Source of the DNA: an uncultured Alphaproteobacteria bacterium
GTDB lineage: Bacteria; Pseudomonadota; Alphaproteobacteria; RF32; CAG-239
Assembly: GCA_949297665.1 (NCBI GenBank)
Contig: CASFTO010000074.1
Location: forward strand, 1 to 38,264
Length of the DNA stretch: 38,264 bases
Direction of reading: 5' to 3'
Shown: positions 8,239-16,039 of the stretch, piece after piece
How the letters are laid out: each line of letters opens with the position of its first letter
Position numbering within the stretch: position 1 is the first letter of the stretch
Program-made: the position numbers and the translations under genes
Notes under the pieces: generated by a model
Told to the model about the DNA's origin: nothing
Seen by the model: only the letters and a program-made list of their open reading frames with translations
The model's database searches: none

Positions 8239-8634
8239 TTAATCCTTTATACCGAGTTCTTTACGAATTTCTTTTGCCAAACCATTAACTTGACCTTTTA
8301 TACCTCCTTTAAAGGCTTCATCAAGAGATTCTAAAAACCATTCCTCGATGTGTTGAGATGCATACACTTTTACAGCTGGGCGTAATTGTTTGTATCTTAC
8401 CCAAAATTCTTTCATTTCAACATCATTGGGTGTTTTATTGTCATTATGGAGTTCAACATATTCATTTAATAAATCTAATAACTTAAGATAAACTTCTTCT
8501 CTTTTTCTTTTTACATACAATTTTTCATCTCTTTTAGCTCTTAAATATTCTATAAACCAAGTAAATCCTGCTGTTAAAATAGCACCGATAATAACACCAA
8601 AGATTTGAGATGAAAAGAAATCAGACCATGTCAT
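8239..8634 (-). CDS. Small membrane protein in hsd operon (y1)
   Basis: A 131-residue paralogue of the gene downstream. It has one N-terminal transmembrane segment (about 10-30, QIFGVIIGAILTAGFTWFIEYL), then 'RAKRDEKLYVKRKREEVYLKLLDLLNEYVEL', then a helical region, and the C-terminus 'KEIRKELGIKD'. Its ATG comes one base after the hsdS stop and it ends four bases before the next start, so it is surely co-transcribed with hsdS and hsdR. The family is not known to me. Position between S and R subunits suggests it works with, or rides with, the restriction system. Confidence 0.8.
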   Translation of the reverse strand: MTWSDFFSSQIFGVIIGAILTAGFTWFIEYLRAKRDEKLYVKRKREEVYLKLLDLLNEYVELHNDNKTPNDVEMKEFWVRYKQLRPAVKVYASQHIEEWFLESLDEAFKGGIKGQVNGLAKEIRKELGIKD

Positions 8635-8635
8635 G

Positions 8636-9883
8636 CTAGGCTACCTCTTTTTTGCCGGTTACACATTCAAAGATTAAGGATTTTTTATATTCTTCCAATT
8701 TGCTAATAGTTTCTTCTTTTTGTTTGATTGCTTCATCTATTTGGTTACATTTCTTATCTAAATACTCTGCTATTTCTTTCTGCTCAGAAAGAGGGGGCTG
8801 AGGCAGTAGTAGCTTATTCAACTCATTAAACTTCAAACTTTGTCGTACTCCATCACCCATATTATAAAAGCCTTTCATTATATCAAATGTATGTAATAAT
8901 TTGTGATAGTAATCCTCATCAATATCCATTATTCTTTCCATAGTTACGTATGCTGACGTAATAATTCCTACTTCCTTTACTAAACCTGTACGTAAGCTTC
9001 TATGGTCGTTTTGTAAATCTGTTAGACGCAAAACAATATTTCCTGGAATAACTATATTGTATGTTTCAAAACTTTCAGGAAGCAACCCCATATTATTTTC
9101 TATATCTCGTTTTTTGATTTTACCGTAACTTAAAGAAAGTACATTATGCTCTTTCATTCCTGTGTTTTTGCATTTTCTTTCTTTAAATAAACGAGATAGC
9201 TTTCGAATTTCCCAATGTTCGGGGATTGAGCCAATCCATTCAATTCCACTATCTTTCAATTTTACATTTGGGTTCAGACCTTTGGTTACGGTTTCTGTAA
9301 TCAAAGATTGTTTATATTCTTTGAGTTTTTCTATGATTTGCTTCTGATTATCTATAGCAGTATCAATCTTCTCACATCTTTTATCCAAATAATCCGCTAT
9401 TTTTTGTTGTTCGGTAATTTCAGGAAAAACATAACAAGCGTTTTTTATTTCAGCTACTGATACAGAATCAAATGTTGAACCACTAGAAATACTATCTAAT
9501 TCTTTTTTTACCACATCTAAAAAATACCATACATACTTCATTATATGAGACATTGGACAGATAGCACATAGACCTCTACCAATAGCATATCTTTTGTTTG
9601 CAATATTTTTTTCTCCTACAGGAGCTCTCACTGAAAACAGAATATCTAGGGGTTTTGAAAACTTTGTGGCAGATTTTGTATAAACACGTTCTTTAGGATA
9701 TAAATTAGTAAAATCAGCATTCCCTTGCAAAAAAGGGAAGCCTATATTATCTAAATTATAATCTTCAGAAGATGGAGATTGCCCCATTATGATTTTATTA
9801 AAATTTTTTAATTTAGAAATATTCCAATTTTCAGGAATTTGACCAATCCATTCAATTCCGCTATCTTTCATCGCCCTAGTCAT
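8636..9883 (-). CDS. hsdS: Type I restriction enzyme specificity subunit
   Basis: DNA-recognition subunit of the type I enzyme, shared by the methylase and restriction complexes. Two target-recognition domains are seen. Each begins with the repeated motif 'KDSGIEWIG.IPE.W' (near residues 6 and 211) and ends in a conserved spacer helix ('EQQKIADYLDKRCEKIDTAI' and 'EQKEIAEYLDKKCNQIDEAI'). This internal duplication is the hallmark of HsdS and gives a bipartite target. ATG 9883 is chosen because AAGGGGA lies about 8 bases upstream; it overlaps the stop of the preceding gene. Length of about 415 residues is normal, so both half-sites should be recognised. Confidence 0.93.
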   Translation of the reverse strand: MTRAMKDSGIEWIGQIPENWNISKLKNFNKIIMGQSPSSEDYNLDNIGFPFLQGNADFTNLYPKERVYTKSATKFSKPLDILFSVRAPVGEKNIANKRYAIGRGLCAICPMSHIMKYVWYFLDVVKKELDSISSGSTFDSVSVAEIKNACYVFPEITEQQKIADYLDKRCEKIDTAIDNQKQIIEKLKEYKQSLITETVTKGLNPNVKLKDSGIEWIGSIPEHWEIRKLSRLFKERKCKNTGMKEHNVLSLSYGKIKKRDIENNMGLLPESFETYNIVIPGNIVLRLTDLQNDHRSLRTGLVKEVGIITSAYVTMERIMDIDEDYYHKLLHTFDIMKGFYNMGDGVRQSLKFNELNKLLLPQPPLSEQKEIAEYLDKKCNQIDEAIKQKEETISKLEEYKKSLIFECVTGKKEVA

Positions 9884-10817
9884 CAAACAAATCCCCTTGC
9901 TTATCTTCTTTCTTTTTCATTAGATTCATAATTAAATTTTCCGGAGTTTTTCTTAATTCTTTATTATTAAATGTATAAATCTCTTTGATAACTCTGTTTT
10001 GTTCTATTGCTGAACCGTTTTTTATCTTTTTTTCATATTCCACTAAAGCTATAATTTCATCATCTTTTTTTGTCTTTTTTAACGGATTCTTACCATTTAG
10101 AAACTGTTTTTTAAAGAACTCATCTTCAATATTAGCTGAAAAATGGCTACCATCTGCTTTATCTTTAAACTCCCATTTTCCGTCCTCATTAACATTCAAT
10201 GATTTGTAAATGACGAGATGTTTAAGAGCTTGTTCTGTTGGTAAAATTCTTTCTATATCATTTGTTGTATGAATGGAAAACTCTTTTCTAGATACAGGAA
10301 AGTTATAGTCATCAGAAAATCCAACACCTTTAAATTCTTTAGTCTTATTTAATGTTCCGTAAAAATCATTTTGAGCTTTTATTATTCTCTCAAATTTATC
10401 CTTGTTTTCTTCTGGAAGCCCCCTTAATGTTTTTTTTAGTTTATCCATTGACGCAGAATAAATGCCACTAACACAATCTGTAAAAGCTCTGCTAGCCTTT
10501 CCTGCATAATATTTAACATCATGATTTGTGTATTCTTCCAATATTCCATTAGTAATATCAGGAATTAAAGCAGCTCCAAACATAACTGCTATTGTGTATA
10601 TGAGCTTTAAAGAACCATCATCAGGAGTTTCTATTATAATTTGGCATGGAGCATTATCAAAAACTAATGCAGAAACTGATTTACAAGTTACTTCTAAAGA
10701 CTTTGAGATATCTATAAAATCTTGTAGTGTAATTTCGGGCTTTGTTGTATCTACATGAAATACAAATCTTTCTCTTGATGTTTGTGTTTCATTATGCTCT
10801 GACTTTTTATGCCTCAT
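9876..10817 (-). CDS. Unknown protein embedded in hsd operon (x2)
   Basis: About 313 residues, not recognised. The N-terminal third is mixed alpha/beta ('RFVFHVDTTKPEITLQDFID') and leads to a hydrophobic stretch 'LKLIYTIAVMFGAALIPDI' that could be a transmembrane or buried helix. A charged helical middle follows. The C-terminal part looks beta-rich, with 'GKWEFKDKADGSHFSANIEDEFFKKQF' (given in parts: 'GKWEF', 'SANIEDEFF'). It ends in an acidic tail, DLFDD. ATG 10817 has AGGAG 7 bases upstream; a TTG further up is unlikely. It starts two bases after the preceding gene and overlaps the hsdS start, so it is translationally coupled to hsdS. Intact and conserved-looking; function open. Confidence 0.75.
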   Translation of the reverse strand: MRHKKSEHNETQTSRERFVFHVDTTKPEITLQDFIDISKSLEVTCKSVSALVFDNAPCQIIIETPDDGSLKLIYTIAVMFGAALIPDITNGILEEYTNHDVKYYAGKASRAFTDCVSGIYSASMDKLKKTLRGLPEENKDKFERIIKAQNDFYGTLNKTKEFKGVGFSDDYNFPVSRKEFSIHTTNDIERILPTEQALKHLVIYKSLNVNEDGKWEFKDKADGSHFSANIEDEFFKKQFLNGKNPLKKTKKDDEIIALVEYEKKIKNGSAIEQNRVIKEIYTFNNKELRKTPENLIMNLMKKKEDKQGDLFDD

Positions 10818-10818
10818 A

Positions 10819-11514
10819 TTATTTCTCCTGTTCTGCAATGAATTGAAGAAATTCTTGTCCTAATTGCGTGGTGATAGGAGCAGATAATCGTCCCCAGTTT
10901 AAAATAACTTTATCAATATGGTTGGTTGGATATATCAGTAATTCTTCTGTTAATTCTTTAATAATTATATGCTCAATTTCTCTCTGTTCATACGTGACAT
11001 TTTTTACTTCTTTGGGAAATCTTTCCCCTGAGATGTGATATAGTATTGCTCCATGAATATTATGTTTTTTTATAAACGAAAAATACTTTGCGGGATTATT
11101 AAAATACATGAGTGTTTCAATATGTGCCAATGTATATTTTCTCAATATATTTAAAAATATATGTATTTTAGTATTATCAATATCTTCATTTTTAATAGAA
11201 TTGATAACTGTATTAGCATACAACCCCACTTTATCTTCTTCTATATCAGACATAGCTCCTTGTGTGGCATTGGCTAGTATTTGAGCAAAATTTGGAATAG
11301 AATTTATCTTTATAAAATCAACATCGTTTTGAATATCCTTAAGTTTTTCTTCAAAAACTTCTTCCCATTTTTCTCTTCTTTGTTGCCATTGTCTTGAGGC
11401 ATATTCATCATATATGGTTTGAACAAAACCGGTTATTGGATTCGAGTTCATAACAGCTTTGGCTATTCCAGCTCCAATATTTGTAATTGTATGGTTTTCT
11501 GTTGTTTCACTCAT
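10819..11514 (-). CDS. Unknown protein embedded in hsd operon (x1)
   Basis: A 231-residue protein, mostly helical. The N-terminus is glycine/alanine-rich (ITNIGAGIAKAVMNSNPITGF), then comes a basic-acidic helix (SRQWQQRREKWEEVFEEKLKD). The central part 'FAQILANATQGAMSDIEEDKVGLYANTV' followed by 'FLNILRKYTLAHIETLMYF' resembles a widespread uncharacterised type of bacterial protein in which an 'F....L..A.......EK...' helix is followed by 'L..LT..H...L'. I cannot name it with certainty. The ATG comes one base after the hsdM stop. No enzyme motif seen. Placement between M and S subunits suggests an accessory of the type I system. Confidence 0.75.
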   Translation of the reverse strand: MSETTENHTITNIGAGIAKAVMNSNPITGFVQTIYDEYASRQWQQRREKWEEVFEEKLKDIQNDVDFIKINSIPNFAQILANATQGAMSDIEEDKVGLYANTVINSIKNEDIDNTKIHIFLNILRKYTLAHIETLMYFNNPAKYFSFIKKHNIHGAILYHISGERFPKEVKNVTYEQREIEHIIIKELTEELLIYPTNHIDKVILNWGRLSAPITTQLGQEFLQFIAEQEK

Positions 11515-11515
11515 C

Positions 11516-13225
11516 TTAAAACAATCCTTTCAAAGTTTGTTCCAAATCTTTTTGTAAAGTCATAATTTCTGATAATACCTCATCAGATGAGCGAGGTGGA
11601 ACATATTTGTAAAAATATCTTGTAAATGGAATTTCATAGCCAATTTTAGTTTTGCTTTCATCTATCCAAGCATCCGGAGCAAAAGGAATAACTTCTCGCT
11701 GAAAATATTCATGAATATCTTCTGTTAAAGGCACATTTTCTGTATCTCTTAATTCAGAATCCGCTACAGGCTTACCTTTTTTCAAGATAATTTCGCCATT
11801 TTCATCCCTTTGCGGACGTTCAACTACAATCTTTGCATAGCCAAAGTCTTCGTTATTAAAAATCTTACTGATTTCATTTTCTTTGAAATCTCCGTAAATT
11901 TGTGTGATTTTATCTATATACTTTTGCGGAATGTCGTTTCTCTTATTTCCTAATGATTTACGGCGTTTTTCATATAATCCATTAGCATTTATAAGTTGAA
12001 CCTTGCCTTTTCTTTCTACAGGCTTTTTGTTGTTAAATACCCAAATATAGGTTGCAATGCCGGTATTATAAAACAAATCATTAGGTAGAGCTACGATAGC
12101 TTCTAACAAATCATTTTCTAATATATATTTGCGTATTTCTGATTGTCCGCTTCCGGCATCACCACTAAATAAAGGAGAACCATTTTGAATAATAGCAACT
12201 TTTGAACCTTCCGGTCTCATTTTGTGGATTGCTGTTTGCAAAAAGAGCATTTGCCCATCACTAATAGGCGGTAATCCAGCACCAAAACGCCCTGCAAAAC
12301 CCAATTTTGCTTCTTTTTCCACGGCGTTTTTATCATTTTTCCATTCTCTACCAAAAGGCGGATTCGATAATATATAATCAAACTTATCATCTGCAAATTG
12401 GTCATCAGATAATGTATTGCCGCATTTAATATTGTTTGCATCATTTCCTTTAATGAGCATATCTCCTTTACAAATAGCAAAGGTTTGGTCATTTATCTCT
12501 TGTCCATAACAAATAAGCTTTGCATTTTTGTTTAGTCTTGAAAGATATTCTTCCGCAACGGAAAGCATTCCGCCCGTTCCTACGGTTGGGTCATATAGTG
12601 TTTTTGCAACATTTCCGGTCAATATGCTATTATCATTATTGAAAAGTATATTAACCATAAGTTCTATGACTTCTCGCGGAGTATAGTGTTGTCCTGCATC
12701 TTCGTTATGAGCTTCTGAAAAGCGGCGAATAATTTCTTCAAAAATATATCCCATTTCCAAGTTGCTAACTTTTGAAGGATGTAAGTCAGCATCTGGTGTA
12801 TTAAACTTTTTTATAACCATATAAAGTAAGTCATGTGAAGCTAATCTTTCAATATGGCGTTCAAATTCAAAATGCTCTAAAATATCTTTTACATTATCGG
12901 AAAAATCATTCAAATATGAACGGAAATTTATTTCAATACTGTCAGGAGCGTCTAATAATCGTTTGAAATTAAATTTACTTGTATTGTAAAACGGATGTCC
13001 GCTTGCCTTTTTTAGAAAGATATCTTTCATCGGCAAATTGCTAACTTCAGGCAATTTTTTCAATACAGCATCCTTAGTATCTTCCAAAATACAATCAAAA
13101 CGCTTAATAACCATCATAGGCAAAATAACTTCGCCATATTCATGAGGTTTATATGTTCCGGTCAAAACATCGGCTATTGACCAGATTAAATTTGCTTTTT
13201 GATTGATATTTCCGTTTATAGACAT
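11516..13225 (-). CDS. hsdM: Type I restriction enzyme methylase subunit
   Basis: N6-adenine DNA methyltransferase of the type I system; two copies with one HsdS modify the host target with S-adenosylmethionine as donor. The N-terminal helical domain (about 1-150) is followed by the methylase domain. SAM-binding motif I is 'DPTVGTGGM' (about 212-220) and the catalytic motif IV is 'NPPF' (288-291, in ILSNPPFG). The 'QHYTPREVIELM' stretch is typical of HsdM. At 569 residues it is full length. It opens the operon; GAGG and TTTGGA lie just upstream of the ATG. The gene appears intact, so the host should be methylated. Confidence 0.95.
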   Translation of the reverse strand: MSINGNINQKANLIWSIADVLTGTYKPHEYGEVILPMMVIKRFDCILEDTKDAVLKKLPEVSNLPMKDIFLKKASGHPFYNTSKFNFKRLLDAPDSIEINFRSYLNDFSDNVKDILEHFEFERHIERLASHDLLYMVIKKFNTPDADLHPSKVSNLEMGYIFEEIIRRFSEAHNEDAGQHYTPREVIELMVNILFNNDNSILTGNVAKTLYDPTVGTGGMLSVAEEYLSRLNKNAKLICYGQEINDQTFAICKGDMLIKGNDANNIKCGNTLSDDQFADDKFDYILSNPPFGREWKNDKNAVEKEAKLGFAGRFGAGLPPISDGQMLFLQTAIHKMRPEGSKVAIIQNGSPLFSGDAGSGQSEIRKYILENDLLEAIVALPNDLFYNTGIATYIWVFNNKKPVERKGKVQLINANGLYEKRRKSLGNKRNDIPQKYIDKITQIYGDFKENEISKIFNNEDFGYAKIVVERPQRDENGEIILKKGKPVADSELRDTENVPLTEDIHEYFQREVIPFAPDAWIDESKTKIGYEIPFTRYFYKYVPPRSSDEVLSEIMTLQKDLEQTLKGLF

Positions 13226-13518
13226 TCCAAATTCCTCTAGACTTTATTGGTATATTTCTAATGCCTCAAAGCCTAAAGTAAAAAGGTTGATTTTTCAATA
13301 AGAATATCTGTTTAATTGTAGAAATAATTACTTTCTTTACCCTATTTGTTATGTAATACCTAGATGGAGATAATAACGAGAGTTTTTTCTTATTCCTATA
13401 TATGGAACATGCCGCAGTTTAATATTTGACCAATTAAAACAAAGAGCAAAAGATGGCTTAAAAATATATAATTTTAACTTGCTTTTTATTTTTTTTAATT
13501 ATAATCAAAGGCTAGGTA
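13226..13518. other. Gene-free region between hsdM and tRNA-Arg
   Basis: A 293-base AT-rich divergent region. It must hold the hsdM promoter on the minus strand, which I could not pin down, and the tRNA promoter on the plus strand. For the tRNA, TATAAT lies at 13500-13505 with TTGCTT 15 bases upstream. No reading frame of note. Confidence 0.5.
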
Positions 13519-13595
13519 GTCAGCGTAGCTCATCCGGATAGAGCACTGGTTTCCTAAACCAGGGGTAGTGGGTTCAAGTCCCGCCGCTGACGCCA
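13519..13595 (+). tRNA. tRNA-Arg (anticodon CCU)
   Basis: Full cloverleaf. The acceptor stem is GTCAGCG / CGCTGAC, the D-arm AGCTCATCCGGATAGAGC, and the anticodon stem CTGGT / ACCAG with loop TTCCTAA. The T-arm contains GTGGGTTCAAGTCCCGC. CCA is encoded. It reads AGG codons. Its 3' end is one base from the stop codon of the pentapeptide/HTH gene, a typical setting for an element integrated at a tRNA 3' end. Confidence 0.95.
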
Positions 13596-13596
13596 T

Positions 13597-14538
13597 TTAT
13601 TTATATTTGTTTATATATTCATCTAAATCACATTTCTTATAAAAAACTTTGCGGCCTATTTTGGTTGCTTTTGGGCCTTTTCTTTCGCAACGCCATCTTT
13701 CCAAAGTATTTTGTTTTACATGGAGAATCGTGGCCGCTTCTTCAGTCGTATATAGATTGTAATCACCTTCTTTAACAGGTATTTCAGGAATCGGCATATT
13801 ATGAATATTTATAACGGGTTGAGAAACCTTGCTTCTCATAAGCTCTTCGTATTTGTTTACTTCATCAGCATACAAGTCAAAAGAAGAGCGTTTGAGCGAA
13901 TTCTTGAATATTTCCAAGCATTTTAGAAACTCAGTTCTTTTTGCTCCTGTGAAGTTAAGGTTTGTCATTTCAAACTTCTCTCCGAATGAAGATTTTGTCA
14001 TCCAAAACAAATCCCCAAACTCTGTATTTTTAAGAAAGCCAACAAGACCAAAGTCCCTACCAAAGAAAGATGTCTCAGTTCCAAACTTAACATTGTTGAA
14101 TTGAAGACCGCTGAAAACATCACTTTCCCCAATGGCTTTATCTACTTTGAAGCTGACTTCGCCTTTTATATTAGGCTTGATTACATTATTAAAGAACTCC
14201 AAAGTGCTTTTAAATACAGTGTTTATAAACAAAGTTTTGCCATGGAAGGAAGAGTTCTTAAAAGATACAACTTTATTAAATATGGATTCGCTAAAGTCAA
14301 CTTCAGCCGTAAACTTACATTCATCAAAAGATATAGTAGCGTTAAAAATCTGTTTGGTTGCTATAAGAGATTTGAAAATACATTTTTGAAAAACAATCCT
14401 TGGAAAATCTAAAAGCATAGTCGCTAATATATCTTTATTATCAGAAGCAGAAAAATCTATGTTTTCAAAGTAAGCATAACCTTCTTGCTTAAATTTGTTT
14501 TGTTTCAAATGTTTTGTTGGGTTATAGGGCTTGCTCAT
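13597..14538 (-). CDS. Pentapeptide-like protein with C-terminal excisionase-type HTH
   Basis: About 313 residues with an unusual fusion. Residues about 20-200 show a spaced phenylalanine pattern ('FDECKFTAEVDFSESIF', 'FKNSSFHGKTLFINTVF') typical of pentapeptide-like right-handed beta-helices. The last 55 residues are a helix-turn-helix of the HTH_17 / excisionase type ('YTTEEAATILHVKQNTLERW', 'GRKVFYKKCDLDEYI'). HTH_17 proteins next to integrases often act as excisionases or regulators. The ATG at 14538 has GGAAAG just upstream, and the gene overlaps the end of the integrase reading frame by 17 bases, so they are coupled. It is the last gene before the tRNA. Role as directionality factor is inference. 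Confidence 0.75.
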   Translation of the reverse strand: MSKPYNPTKHLKQNKFKQEGYAYFENIDFSASDNKDILATMLLDFPRIVFQKCIFKSLIATKQIFNATISFDECKFTAEVDFSESIFNKVVSFKNSSFHGKTLFINTVFKSTLEFFNNVIKPNIKGEVSFKVDKAIGESDVFSGLQFNNVKFGTETSFFGRDFGLVGFLKNTEFGDLFWMTKSSFGEKFEMTNLNFTGAKRTEFLKCLEIFKNSLKRSSFDLYADEVNKYEELMRSKVSQPVINIHNMPIPEIPVKEGDYNLYTTEEAATILHVKQNTLERWRCERKGPKATKIGRKVFYKKCDLDEYINKYK

Positions 14539-15685
14539 CTTTCTTTCCAATCATTTTATTAACGGTTTCATTTAGTTTTTCTCGTAAATCATCAACTTCC
14601 AGATTTACATAGATTTGCGTGCTCTGTAATGATTTGTGGGTAAGGGCTTTCTTGACCATAAAAGCATCAGCTCCATTGGCTAATAATGATGTCGCAAAGG
14701 TATGTCTTAAATCATGCAGGTGAAAATTGGTTATTTTTGCTCTCTTTAAGATTCCTTCCCACGTCTTTCGAACTCCGCCAATATGTCCACTTTTGGATGT
14801 TGTCGAGAAGAACACATATTCATTGTATCTCATATCTTTTAATTGATTGAGAATATCTATTGCTGCATTTACTAAAACAACATTGGCGTCATTTTGGGTT
14901 TTTGTTTCGGGAATCGTCCAAAGCTTTTCTTCAAGTTTAATGTCTTCCCATTTCATTGAAAAGACATTACGTCTTCTTGCTCCTGTAAACCAAAGCATCA
15001 TAATTGCAAATTTTGGTATAGAATCCTCAGTTTCATTGATAGCATCTCTAAATGATTCTAATTCATTTCCGCTTAGATGCCTTGTTCTTGCGATTTGCTT
15101 GTTAAGCTGCACGGCATTGCCCGGATTAAATCCCTGATATATGTTTTGTTTGATGAAATGGTTATAAATGGTTCGCAGCAGAACGATTGTTTAGTTTGCA
15201 CAACGCTTACCATTGTTCAATGTCAATCTTTTATGAAGTAGCTTAAGTTCGTCAGGTGTTATTTGGGATATTTTCTTATTGGCAAGTGTAGATAGATAAC
15301 GTTTCCACAAATCCTTATAATATTCCATTGTTATCGGGCGGATATGTTGTTCTTTTTCATCCATAAAACGAGTATATAATTGTTCAAGAGAGGATTCGCC
15401 CGTTATCTTTTTTCGTTCCTCAATAGGGTTGATACCTTCTTTCATATTGATTTTGGCCTTACGAGCGGCTTGTCGGGCATCGTCAACACTCATATAGGAA
15501 GGCTCTCCGAGCTTAACGCGTATCTGTTTTCCTAAAACAACTCCTCGGTAGTAAAAGCTCTTCGCTCCGTTTGGGGTTATTTGAAGCGACAAACCAACCT
15601 CTATTGTATCATAAACAAAAGTCCTTTTTGTCGGAGCTGGTAAGTTTTTAATATTTGCATTTGTGAATTTGAATTTCTTATCCAT
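14522..15685 (-). pseudogene. P4-type tyrosine integrase broken by one in-frame stop
   Basis: An integrase in two open pieces in the same frame, separated by a TAA at 15191-15193. The first part (15685-15191) carries the N-terminal DUF4102 arm-binding domain ('GLSLQITPNGAKSFYYRG', 'GEPSYMSVDDARQAARKAK') and the start of the core-binding domain. Reading through the stop gives 'TIVLLRTIYNHFIKQNIYQG' and then the catalytic domain (15112-14522) with Arg in TGARRRN, HDLRH, THKSLQS and the tyrosine in QIYVN. Together they make 387 codons, the normal length. All catalytic residues remain, so one base change (for example AAA or CAA to TAA) probably inactivated it. A sequencing error or readthrough is possible. 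Confidence 0.88.
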
Positions 15686-15696
15686 GTGTCTATTCC

Positions 15697-15715
15697 GTGC
15701 CTACACAGTGCCTAC
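15697..15715. repeat. Direct repeat just upstream of integrase
   Basis: GTGCCTAC occurs twice (15697-15704 and 15708-15715) with a 3-base gap, about 12 bases before the integrase start. Short direct repeats next to an int gene are often arm-type binding sites or autoregulatory sites; this is an inference from position. Confidence 0.4.
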
Positions 15716-15835
15716 TTTTTTATCTATTTTGAGAAAATCAAGTAAAGCAAGCGATGAAGAAGTATTATTAAATTTCTATGTAAAACAGTATATTACAATA
15801 AGATGAAAAGGCAAGCTGAAATATTAAAAAATAAC

Positions 15836-15884
15836 GAGCAACAGTTTAGGAAACTGTTGCTCTATCCTGATGAGCTACGCCGAC
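15836..15884 (-). pseudogene. 5' half of a second tRNA-Arg(CCU)
   Basis: Read on the minus strand, the first 26 bases match the intact tRNA-Arg(CCU) at 13519 in 24 positions (GTCGGCGTAGCTCATCAGG...). They continue through an anticodon arm ACAGT-TTCCTAA-ACTGT. After that the tRNA ends abruptly in GCTC and AT-rich DNA, so the T-arm and acceptor 3' strand are missing. The anticodon arm has been extended into a perfect 12-bp inverted repeat, GAGCAACAGTTT / AAACTGTTGCTC. It lies 150 bases upstream of the integrase start, which suggests an old attachment site. Confidence 0.75.
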
Positions 15885-16039
15885 ACAACTAGTAACTCTT
15901 ATAAAACGTCACAAAATAATTTGCAATATTTTTTAAAGCAAAATCTACACCACAAAGCGAAAACAATTTATAAAATTTTAAGCAATAACACCTATACTGA
16001 ATAAGTTAAAAAAGAAAACGGAGCCCGCCCCACACAACC

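Larger units (their letters stand above)
15686..16039. other. Gene-free region upstream of integrase
   Basis: Contains the int-proximal direct repeat, the truncated tRNA-Arg with its hairpin, and AT-rich sequence. This is the likely boundary between the accessory half and the core-like half of the window. I see no reading frame of note in it. Confidence 0.5.

Noticed and set aside
10818..10838. Upstream TTG start for x2
   Set aside because: The ATG at 10817 has a well-placed AGGAG; the TTG would overlap the preceding gene without such a site.
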